64,000 bases of DNA from a virus: positions 1 to 64,000 of IMG/VR virus record IMGVR_UViG_3300037088_000559. One strand, given 5' to 3'. A program made the position numbers and the translations under genes. Every line of letters begins with the position of its first letter. Within the stretch, counting starts at the first letter, position 1. Shown here piece after piece: positions 46,087 to 53,622 of the stretch. The notes below the pieces were generated by a model. That model had not been told where the DNA came from. It did no database searches and worked only from the letters and a program-made list of their open reading frames with translations.

Positions 46087-46365
46087 ATGGCACAGGTGAC
46101 GGAACAGGAGTTGGAACAAGCGAAGCGCGACGGCGCACAGAGAGAAGCGCGTTTGCAACAGGCGCGTGAGTATGGTGCGAGCCAAATTACGTATATTATG
46201 AACGAAAAAGCGCAACTTTACGCGCGTATCGCTGAACTCGATAAGCAACAGAACGAATTGCTTGGGGATTTTGGTGGTTTGCAAACTGGGAAACTTGAAG
46301 CGCAGAAGGCCTGGCAAGCGCAGACACGCCCTGATCATCTTCCCTGCCCGATGTGCGGCCGGTAA
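46087..46365 (+). CDS. small coiled-coil protein with C-terminal CxxC
   Basis: 92 residues from ATG 46087 (AAAAGGAGGTGCCT). Helical, Gln/Glu/Arg-rich (EQELEQAKRDGAQREARLQQ, AQLYARIAELDKQQNELLGD) ending LPCPMCGR. The CPMCG end may bind zinc in a dimer or attach to the zinc ribbon of the portal. Function unknown. Confidence 0.65.
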   Translation: MAQVTEQELEQAKRDGAQREARLQQAREYGASQITYIMNEKAQLYARIAELDKQQNELLGDFGGLQTGKLEAQKAWQAQTRPDHLPCPMCGR

Positions 46366-46454
46366 GAAAAAATAGGTTGGTTTTTCCAAATCGTCTTCCC
46401 GTAACAGTCGCGAGGAAGCGGCACGTACTCCAGGACTGCAAGGAGTAACATATT

Positions 46455-47954
46455 ATGGACAACGAAACACTCTTCGGTATAAGCACGCCTGTTTTAGACT
46501 TCACCCCTTTCGCGAAATATAACCACCTTACGTCGGGCGACGGCGGCGCGGCTCCCGGCGGAGGTGCTTCGGCGGACCCCGGAGCGGGCGCGGGAGGCGG
46601 TGGCGATGCGGGCGGAGGCGCTTCCGACGCAGGCGCGGGCGGCGGCGGGCAACCGGACGCGGAAGCGGCTTTTCTAAGCGATGCTTCAACCACGCAGGAA
46701 GGCGATACCACAACTGCGGCGGAGGAGGTTACGCCCGGCGAAGGTGAGACTGCGGAGACAACGGAGGAGATTGATCCGGCCACGGGCTTACCCAAGCCCA
46801 AAGCCGCTCCGCAGCTAACCCCCGAGCAGCAGGAACAACAACGGGTCGAGGATGAGACACTCAAAGACTTCTACGCCGCGACCCCGGCCCTAAAGGAGTT
46901 CCTTAAGACGAATCCGACCGCCCGTGCGCAGTTCTTCAAAGCCGCGCAGATGAATCAGATCTACTCGTCCGTGGACGATGCGCGTATGGCGGCTGAGTAC
47001 GCTTCCGAGTTATCGAATTTCGATAAGCTGTATGCGTCGGGGAAGCCCGAGGATACCAAAGCGTTCGTCGATTCACTCTGGACGAATTCGTTGCAGAACC
47101 CCGATCAGGCGTATCACCCGACGGCGAATCCCTCACGCGGGAACTTTGAACGCATTGCTACGGCGATGACCCAAGTTGGATTCCAGGGTGTACTCGGCAA
47201 CATCGAGAAGGCGGCCCAGGCGGTGGGTCTGCAACCTGCCCAGGCTCAGCGGGCGCTCGAATACGTCGCGTCGATGCTGGGGATAAGCGTTAAAGGGTTA
47301 AACGCGGTACGGGGCGGGGGAGCGGCGCCAGGCGGGCAACCGGGCGCGCCCAATCCTCAAGACGAAGCTTTAACCGCGCGCGAGCAGGCTATAATCGCCC
47401 GTGAACAAGCTGCATCTACCCGCGATCAGCAAGCGTTTGAATCGAGTGTCTCGACGGCGGTTAATACGCACGTCGCGGGCGAAGTCGATAAGCTGCTTAA
47501 GCCCGCGGCCGGGGCGCTTGCAAAACAGCCGAAATTCATTCAAGATAATATACGTCAGACGATTGTGTCCCGTACGGTGAACGCAATCGAGAACGACAAG
47601 CCTTTTCAGGTGCGGTTCAATACGGCGGAGCTTCGCGGGGATCGCAGTCCCGCGCACCAGACGGAGTTGGTTAGCCTCTGGAAGTCGCGCGTTAACGACG
47701 AGTTACCCCGGCAGGCTGCATCGGTGCTACAGGAAGCGGGCTTGAGTATTGTGACGGCGAATCAACAGAGGCTTAACGCCAAACTCGCTGCGGGAGGTAG
47801 GCGCGAAGTCCCGTCATCGTCGTCACCAGGACGTGTAACGGCACCCGGAGCAAGGCCAGGGGGACGCGGCACCCCACCCAACGCCGGCAAGGGCCAAAGC
47901 TGGGACGCACACGCGGATAAAGTGTTAGATCGATTCATCGAGACAGGTGAGTAA
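46455..47954 (+). CDS. probable scaffolding protein
   Basis: 499 residues between portal and major capsid protein, the usual place of a scaffold. The first 120 residues are Gly/Ala/Asp-rich and acidic (disordered), the centre is helical with DETLKDFYAATPALKEFLKT and a Gln-rich AREQAIIAREQAASTRDQQA helix, and the C-terminus is basic and Gly/Pro-rich. Scaffolds direct prohead assembly and then leave. Assignment is from position and composition. Confidence 0.65.
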   Translation: MDNETLFGISTPVLDFTPFAKYNHLTSGDGGAAPGGGASADPGAGAGGGGDAGGGASDAGAGGGGQPDAEAAFLSDASTTQEGDTTTAAEEVTPGEGETAETTEEIDPATGLPKPKAAPQLTPEQQEQQRVEDETLKDFYAATPALKEFLKTNPTARAQFFKAAQMNQIYSSVDDARMAAEYASELSNFDKLYASGKPEDTKAFVDSLWTNSLQNPDQAYHPTANPSRGNFERIATAMTQVGFQGVLGNIEKAAQAVGLQPAQAQRALEYVASMLGISVKGLNAVRGGGAAPGGQPGAPNPQDEALTAREQAIIAREQAASTRDQQAFESSVSTAVNTHVAGEVDKLLKPAAGALAKQPKFIQDNIRQTIVSRTVNAIENDKPFQVRFNTAELRGDRSPAHQTELVSLWKSRVNDELPRQAASVLQEAGLSIVTANQQRLNAKLAAGGRREVPSSSSPGRVTAPGARPGGRGTPPNAGKGQSWDAHADKVLDRFIETGE

Positions 47955-48034
47955 CAGGTACAAGGTAAAAGAGGAGTCAAAACTTACCACACGTGTTGTG
48001 GAGGTTAACCGCAATTTCGTACGAGGTTCTATCA
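47955..48034 (+). promoter_or_regulatory. major capsid gene leader with dyad and 23-bp repeat
   Basis: CCACA-CGTGT-TGTGG (47986-48000) can form a hairpin, and 47995-48017 is a 23-base sequence identical to the complement of 23279-23301. GAGG 8 bases before ATG 48035 is the ribosome site. A structure in the leader of the most expressed gene suggests control of mRNA stability or translation. Confidence 0.6.
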
Positions 48035-49306
48035 ATGGCCCAAGCAACAGCGGATGTCGTCGGCCTGCAACTCGAAAAGGTGCGCCGCAAGCTCCCCGAG
48101 TTGTTTGAATACGAAGACACCCTTTTCAGTACTATCCAGAACCGCCAGGACGTGGAGAAGGTCTCCAGCCGCGTGACCCGCGTCCCGCTGCAAGTACGTC
48201 CCGGTTCGCGTTTTGGTATCGTTAATCTTGCGGGTGGACCGCTCGGACGCGGCACCGGCACCCACTATGACTTCGCGTCTCTCGCACCTATTGCTTCCCG
48301 CATCGCGATCGAGATCAACGACGATGCTCTGGCGCAAACCGACGGTGAACCCAAAGCGATCCGTAAGCTTCTGGCACAGGAAATCAAGAACGGTATGCGC
48401 GAGTTTCGGCGCCAACTCAACGCCCAGCTTCAAACCGCGGGCGATTGCGTTCAGGCGACCGTCTCCGCCGCGACCGCTACCACCATCACCGTCAACAACG
48501 CGCCGTTCTACGCTCAGCTTCTCCGCGCGCAGCAGATCATCCAAGTGTATGATTCCACCATCACCACCAACAAGGGATCATGCACGATCCAGTACATCGA
48601 CTACCCCAACAACGTCCTCACTGTTGATGCCACGCCCACGGGCGGGGGTGGGGTGATCTCAACCGACGTGATCCTGCTTGAAGGTGTTTCCGGTGCCAAC
48701 CCCGTCGGGTACTTTGGCATTCCCTATCACATCTCACCCTCGGCGATCGGCACGTGGCTGAATATGAGCCGCGTAACGACTCCCGAGATCCGCGCCAGTA
48801 ACTTCGATGTCGGTGGAAACGCCCTCACTACGTTCCCGATACGCCTCTTGCTCACCAAGATCAGGCAGCGTATTGCGGGATCGGCGTCAGCGGGCGCGCT
48901 TAAGTCACTCCGCGCCCACCTCCACGATACCCAGGCGGCCGCGTACGAGGAGCTGGCCGTACTCGTCACCAAGATCGAGAAGGGCTCGGGGAACGAGTCG
49001 ATCGATATGCTGTTTGGCGATCAGCGTATGGCTGGAGTACCCCAGATGCGCGATATCCATGCGGCTCGCAATCGAATCGATTTCCTCCACCTCGATTCGT
49101 GGGGACGCGTTGAGTCTTTACCCGTGGACTTCATCAAGAAGCCCGACGGGACGTATATCGAGCGCCCGATTGATTCGGCCACGGGATCGCCGATTGCGGC
49201 GATTCTGTTCTGGATCGTGTGGTTCGGCCAGTTTTTCGTCGAGAACCCCGCAACGCAAGGAGATATCACAACCTTGGCAATCGCTGCCGGTTACGACGCG
49301 TTATAA
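48035..49306 (+). CDS. major capsid protein (HK97-type fold likely)
   Basis: 423 residues from ATG 48035. Position after scaffold, size, and pattern fit an HK97-fold capsid protein: an N-arm helix (LQLEKVRRKLPELFEYEDTL), E-loop-like FGIVNLAGGPLGRGTGTHYD, a long spine-like helix (EPKAIRKLLAQEIKNGMREF), and P-domain and A-domain strands to the end (AAILFWIVWFGQFFVENPAT). No insertion resembles P22's I-domain clearly, although residues 140-230 could be one. Most abundant virion protein by inference. Confidence 0.75.
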   Translation: MAQATADVVGLQLEKVRRKLPELFEYEDTLFSTIQNRQDVEKVSSRVTRVPLQVRPGSRFGIVNLAGGPLGRGTGTHYDFASLAPIASRIAIEINDDALAQTDGEPKAIRKLLAQEIKNGMREFRRQLNAQLQTAGDCVQATVSAATATTITVNNAPFYAQLLRAQQIIQVYDSTITTNKGSCTIQYIDYPNNVLTVDATPTGGGGVISTDVILLEGVSGANPVGYFGIPYHISPSAIGTWLNMSRVTTPEIRASNFDVGGNALTTFPIRLLLTKIRQRIAGSASAGALKSLRAHLHDTQAAAYEELAVLVTKIEKGSGNESIDMLFGDQRMAGVPQMRDIHAARNRIDFLHLDSWGRVESLPVDFIKKPDGTYIERPIDSATGSPIAAILFWIVWFGQFFVENPATQGDITTLAIAAGYDAL

Positions 49307-49331
49307 CCTTGACTAAAGGGAGAGGATTAGA

Positions 49332-50294
49332 ATGGTGCATAACTCTTACGTTCCTACGCTCCAGACTGATCCTCTCCCCCTGCACTTCAACCGTGATTCC
49401 TTCGCCGCCGCGAACGATGCAAACCTGCCGTTCCTGAACATCGACGGCGAACCGGACGACGATGGGGGCGAGATTTGCAAGCAACCCTCAGACGGGCTTG
49501 GCTCGCCCCCTGCGTCGGGTTTGATTACGATAGGCGTTAACGATGGGCGCCTGCGTAAATCCGAGATCGAGGCACTCAATACTTACCTCGCGCGCCACGG
49601 CGGCCAGTATGAGGGGCATCAACTCTTTCGGATCTCCTGGGCGGCGGAGGACAACTATGGGCTGCTTAAGGCGCATGAGTCTACGTGCCCGAAACGCGAC
49701 CCTGGTGATTTTGATTGTGGTTGTCCAATATCTACTGACGCTCGCATACCGATCTGCTTTCACCCGATACAAGGTTGTTACCATCTATTGTCTTGGCAGC
49801 CTCCTACGGGCGAAGAAGTCATTGCTGCGGGTATACTTGGCCCCGCCCACGTCGAGCAGGCCAAGCAAGAAGCTAAAGAAGGATCGTGGTCTTGTGTGAT
49901 GCACTTCTGTGATCCGCTGCCGCCGAATCTACCGTTCAATCCTACGGCGGCGATCTTGGAGACGATTGTTCCGATCATCAACGAGGAGGCGAAGCGGTAC
50001 AAAGCGGCGTTACACGGTGCGAATGCGGTTTTAATGCGCGAACGGGCGAAACGTGTCGAGCAGATCAAGCGGGAACGCGCCCGGCAGGAGACGGCATACG
50101 ATCAACGCGCTGATGATATTCTACGCGACGCGGAACCGGCGTTCGGCGGTGTCCCCTTCGCGGGCTCGGGAGAGAAGCATATGCAGGAATCCGACAAATC
50201 AGCGGGGGACGCGATACGGGACGGCGCCCAGAATCCCGCCCCCGAATTAGACGGCCCCGTACTGACGCTTGGGCGTATTAAACGCACCAAATAA
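49332..50294 (+). CDS. virion-region hypothetical protein with Cys motifs
   Basis: 320 residues. Acidic N-terminus (LNIDGEPDDDGGEICKQPSD), central CPKRDPGDFDCGC cysteine cluster, and a long basic coiled coil near residues 225-260 (ALHGANAVLMRERAKRVEQI, KRERARQETAYDQRADD). Unknown function; it may be a head-tail junction or minor head protein. Confidence 0.6.
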   Translation: MVHNSYVPTLQTDPLPLHFNRDSFAAANDANLPFLNIDGEPDDDGGEICKQPSDGLGSPPASGLITIGVNDGRLRKSEIEALNTYLARHGGQYEGHQLFRISWAAEDNYGLLKAHESTCPKRDPGDFDCGCPISTDARIPICFHPIQGCYHLLSWQPPTGEEVIAAGILGPAHVEQAKQEAKEGSWSCVMHFCDPLPPNLPFNPTAAILETIVPIINEEAKRYKAALHGANAVLMRERAKRVEQIKRERARQETAYDQRADDILRDAEPAFGGVPFAGSGEKHMQESDKSAGDAIRDGAQNPAPELDGPVLTLGRIKRTK

Positions 50295-50386
50295 AGTACG
50301 TTTGGCAACTGAAAGGGGAACGACGTACGGCATAATTAACTTGCCGGCGTACAGCAACAAACACTTGTATAAAGGAGGATACGGCG

Positions 50387-50953
50387 ATGGACAGACGCAA
50401 CTTTCTGAGAAATCTCGCTCTCCCTGCGACGATTACGGCGGCGGGTTTATTGGTTCCGTCTCTACGCCTGCGCTCCTACTTCTTTACTCGCGACTGGCGG
50501 TCGCGGGATCGAACGCCGGTAACCGCAACGTTCAAGATGCTCCCCGACGGCTCGTGGGAGTTTGTATCAGCGCAAGGGGCGAGGTTATCGGAGCACGGGA
50601 AACTAGTTCCGCCGTGGGGTTGGGATAGGCAGGAATGGCGGCTAGACGATTATGCGTTCTATCGTTCGCAGAATCTCGGCGGAGAACGTCGAGATGAAGT
50701 TCAGCTTATTTACGTCCCGCAAAACGAGGTGCATCACTACAGTGTTGTTCCCGCGAGTAAATACCATTATGTGAACGGCAGGCTACATGTTGCGCCGTTC
50801 GGCTCCGGGGCCAAATTCCCTAGCCGTGGCCCGAATCGCAAGAGCTGGGGGTCTGAGGTTTTCGCGGAGGATAATCCTGTTGCTCTCTGGCTATCCGGGG
50901 CAAACGATCTGGAAGAAGAGAAGAAATGGGTCGAGGAGGTTATCTCGATCTAA
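50387..50953 (+). CDS. Tat-signal-bearing protein in the virion cluster
   Basis: 188 residues; AAAGGAGGATACGGCG before ATG. MDRRNFLRNLALPATITAAG is a near-perfect twin-arginine signal (RRNFLR followed by a hydrophobic segment). The mature part is soluble and aromatic-rich (GSWEFVSAQGARLSEHGKLV, WGWDRQEWRLDDYAFYR) and contains GSGAKFPSRGPNRKSW, the FPSR motif again. Tat exports folded, often cofactor-bearing proteins. The role in a phage is unknown. Confidence 0.7.
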   Translation: MDRRNFLRNLALPATITAAGLLVPSLRLRSYFFTRDWRSRDRTPVTATFKMLPDGSWEFVSAQGARLSEHGKLVPPWGWDRQEWRLDDYAFYRSQNLGGERRDEVQLIYVPQNEVHHYSVVPASKYHYVNGRLHVAPFGSGAKFPSRGPNRKSWGSEVFAEDNPVALWLSGANDLEEEKKWVEEVISI

Positions 50954-50989
50954 GATACGGAAGCAAACTATCTAAAGGAGGCTTTACCC

Positions 50990-52081
50990 ATGGCACTTAC
51001 CGCCAAAATCGCAACCGTCAGTATGATCTCGGTCCACGAGGAGGACGATGGTGTGTTCTACGATGTCCCCAACGTCTTCCCAGGGAAGTTCTGGATTCCA
51101 CCGATAACCGCCCCGCAACAAACGTTGATCTTACGCTGTAAGACCGCCGTGCGAACGCTGGGCTCGACCGCTCCTGAGCGCTTCCAATATGCGCATATCA
51201 AGGTTACGACCGAGAACCCGCCGCGCAAGTATATCCTCCTCACGATCCCCGAGGCGACTACGTTCCGCTATGGGACGGAGAAGCAGCTCTTGGACGAGTA
51301 CAACCAGAAGATGTTCCCCGATATCGAGCGCGCTCCGTTGTACGTCAAGCCCGAGCACGTCGCCAACGATATCGAACGGGCGTTTGGGCGGATGGGGGTT
51401 ATTGCCATCGCCAGTTACGATGGTGAGGCGTCGGCGACCCAGAAGGAGCTAAAACGCTCCCGCGATTTGTACCAAACGTGGATGATCCGCCGCATCAACG
51501 AAACCAACAGAAACTACGCCCGGCACGGGTTCGCCGAGGTCACGAAGCAGACGCTTAACATCGTGAATAGATTATACCGTGACCATCTGATCCCCGCATT
51601 ACCCTCTTGGGCGTCGATCAACCCCGATATCGGCTCCTCATCGGGCCAACTCTCGTGCCCGAATTGCCACCAGGTTGTGCTGCCGGGGACTGCGCAGTGT
51701 AAGTGCGGGGTGGTGATTAACTGGGCTTTGGCGTTGGAATACGGGCTGAAAACCGAAGCGGAAGTCCCCAAGAACAAGCGCCAGGAGGCGGGTTTAGAGG
51801 GGCCGGTTACTACGCCGTCCACGGCAGTCCCCGTGCCGGTGGTCGGGACGCTGCCCGATAACGCCGTTGTCGCCATCGTCGAAAAGGGCGCGGGGATACG
51901 AACGATTTCAGCCTCCGACGTTCCCCTCGATATGTCCGAGCAGTCGTTCGGCGGCGAGCAGATCCGCGGGACAAACGCCGATCAGGATCAAGTCGTAGAG
52001 GAGATTGCGGAGATGGATGATACGCCAGAGCCCGTAAGCGCGGGACGCGGGCCTAAAGCTGTACGTCGAGGAGGCCGATGA
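50990..52081 (+). CDS. virion-region protein with zinc ribbon
   Basis: 363 residues, AAAGGAGGCTTTACCC before ATG. A beta-rich N-terminal domain (YDVPNVFPGKFWIPPITAPQ, ILRCKTAVRTLGS) then helical DLYQTWMIRRINETNRNYAR, a zinc ribbon LSCPNCHQVVLPGTAQCKCG near residues 220-240 and a disordered acidic tail. The second CxxC ribbon in a large late protein. Unknown function; possibly a neck or head-completion protein. Confidence 0.6.
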   Translation: MALTAKIATVSMISVHEEDDGVFYDVPNVFPGKFWIPPITAPQQTLILRCKTAVRTLGSTAPERFQYAHIKVTTENPPRKYILLTIPEATTFRYGTEKQLLDEYNQKMFPDIERAPLYVKPEHVANDIERAFGRMGVIAIASYDGEASATQKELKRSRDLYQTWMIRRINETNRNYARHGFAEVTKQTLNIVNRLYRDHLIPALPSWASINPDIGSSSGQLSCPNCHQVVLPGTAQCKCGVVINWALALEYGLKTEAEVPKNKRQEAGLEGPVTTPSTAVPVPVVGTLPDNAVVAIVEKGAGIRTISASDVPLDMSEQSFGGEQIRGTNADQDQVVEEIAEMDDTPEPVSAGRGPKAVRRGGR

Positions 52082-52413
52082 TGGTAACAATATCCAGATT
52101 CGAGCATAAAGTATCGCCCGCCGTAAACGACTTCGGCACGGGACAGATGCACTCGTTCGCTTTCACGCTTGCGCCGCATCTACCCCGGGAGCATGAGAAG
52201 CTTCTACGGGTCTTCGATGCGGATGACGCGTCGGCGATTTTACGCGTCGTAGGCGGAGAGTTTCTGCTTCTCGTGGATGCGTATGTCTTCGATACGCCGG
52301 TAGTACCGGAGCCGCCGCCCACGCCCACACCCGGGGGAGAGACGGAGCCGCTACCGGGACCGGAACCCGCTCCAGAGTTGCAGTCAGAGCCGGAGTCAGA
52401 GCGAGGCGCGTAA
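52081..52413 (+). CDS. hypothetical protein with Pro-rich tail
   Basis: 110 residues (ATG 52078 is 3 bases upstream and also possible; GGAGG fits 52081 better). The first 70 residues are alpha/beta (SRFEHKVSPAVNDFGTGQMH, LRVFDADDASAILRVVGGEF); the remainder is Pro/Glu-rich. It overlaps the next gene by one base. Unknown. Confidence 0.6.
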   Translation: MVTISRFEHKVSPAVNDFGTGQMHSFAFTLAPHLPREHEKLLRVFDADDASAILRVVGGEFLLLVDAYVFDTPVVPEPPPTPTPGGETEPLPGPEPAPELQSEPESERGA

Positions 52414-53135
52414 TGCCTGCCGTAACCGTCCATGATGTCGGCGACGTGATCGAAAGCGCCGCTGCGAAACTCAACGATACCCAGCAAGCGATCTGGACCG
52501 ACGCGCGTCTAATGCCCCACGTTAAGGCGGCCGTAAACTGGCTCGCGTCCCAAATCGCCAACATCTCGACGCAGTACTTCGAAAAGGTGGCGGGCCAGCC
52601 TTATTCGAGTGATATCGTCTACGCCGGTGGTACGGTCGATCTTACCTTGTCTTTACCCGCCGACCTCTACGAGCCCGAGTCTCTCGAATATCGCCTCACT
52701 GCCGCCGAGGAGTGGTCGCCGATGGAGCGTACGTCGGCGTTACCGTCACAGGTGACATCACAGCCTGGCGTGCTCACTACATGGGAATGGTCGGGGAGGA
52801 CGTTGCGCGTCAACCCCTGCACGGCGAACGCGCTGATACGTCTGCGGTATCTCGCGTTGATGCCCGATGTCGATGATGTGGGTAACCCGATCCCCATCGA
52901 CAACTGCGTCCAAGCGTTAGCCTTCGCTACGGCCGCGAACGCTTATGCGGCACGTGGCCAGGCGACCCAGGCGGCGGCGATGTGGGGCAAGGAAGGCGAC
53001 CCGCCGTCGGGCGCGTGTATGTATCTGGGGCTGGTTCTTGGTATAATTGTAAAGAACGAGCAGTTACTACCGAGGCGGGCGGCCCCGTTCTCGTCGGGTA
53101 CGTTCGGATCGCAATACGGCTGGCCCCGGCCTTAA
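52413..53135 (+). CDS. head-to-tail adaptor (tail tubular A-like)
   Basis: 240 residues. Helical N-terminus (DVGDVIESAAAKLNDTQQAI WTD in sequence), an insertion of beta strands (ADLYEPESLEYRLTAAEEWS, TWEWSGRTLRVNPC) and a helical C-terminus rich in Ala (CVQALAFATAANAYAARGQA). Shape and place directly before the nozzle gene fit podovirus adaptor proteins (gp11/P22 gp4 type) that bind under the portal. The family call is structural inference. Confidence 0.6.
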   Translation: MPAVTVHDVGDVIESAAAKLNDTQQAIWTDARLMPHVKAAVNWLASQIANISTQYFEKVAGQPYSSDIVYAGGTVDLTLSLPADLYEPESLEYRLTAAEEWSPMERTSALPSQVTSQPGVLTTWEWSGRTLRVNPCTANALIRLRYLALMPDVDDVGNPIPIDNCVQALAFATAANAYAARGQATQAAAMWGKEGDPPSGACMYLGLVLGIIVKNEQLLPRRAAPFSSGTFGSQYGWPRP

Positions 53136-53155
53136 CGCGGGCGAGGAGATGAACT

Positions 53156-53557
53156 ATGGCAGCTTTGAAGATCACGCTTCTACCCACGCTTATCGTCGAG
53201 GAAGGGAATATGCTCCTCGTGAAGGGCGAGGTCCGTTTTGATAATGGGGATTACGCCGCGGGTGGAATCAAGGCCCAGTGGGATTACACCACCACACCCA
53301 GTACCCACTTCGCCGTGTTCCGGCAGACGGGTTTGATCCACGCGTCCTTACCGGCGCTGGCGATGGATTTCCGCAGCGGCGACTCGGCGTATGCTTTGTA
53401 CGGGCGGGTTTCCGTGGTTACGCCGTTGGCTACGCCGCGGGTCATGGTTACGACCGTCGCTACGGGCGTGGAGGTTGGTGCGGGCGCGTTAGCAGCGGGG
53501 ATGCAATCGCCCACGGCGCCGCACGAATTCGCGCTTCGGTTCGCGAAGAATATCTAA
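53156..53557 (+). CDS. small beta-rich structural protein
   Basis: 133 residues, GAGGAGATGAACT before ATG. Beta strands throughout (ALKITLLPTLIVEEGNMLLV, RFDNGDYAAGGIKAQWDYTT, YALYGRVSVVTPLATPRVMV). Likely a tail or neck component between adaptor and nozzle. No family recognised. Confidence 0.6.
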   Translation: MAALKITLLPTLIVEEGNMLLVKGEVRFDNGDYAAGGIKAQWDYTTTPSTHFAVFRQTGLIHASLPALAMDFRSGDSAYALYGRVSVVTPLATPRVMVTTVATGVEVGAGALAAGMQSPTAPHEFALRFAKNI

Positions 53558-53622
53558 CGGTAAAGGGCCGTGCGCGAGTCCAAGGTGTACGGCCCCTATC
53601 TCCCCGTAAGCGAGGCTTGCGT

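Noticed and set aside
46370-46405. GAAAAA...TTTTTC dyad after the 92-residue gene as a terminator
   Set aside because: A/T-only stem with a weak loop and no following U-run; the downstream scaffold gene would be cut off without another promoter.
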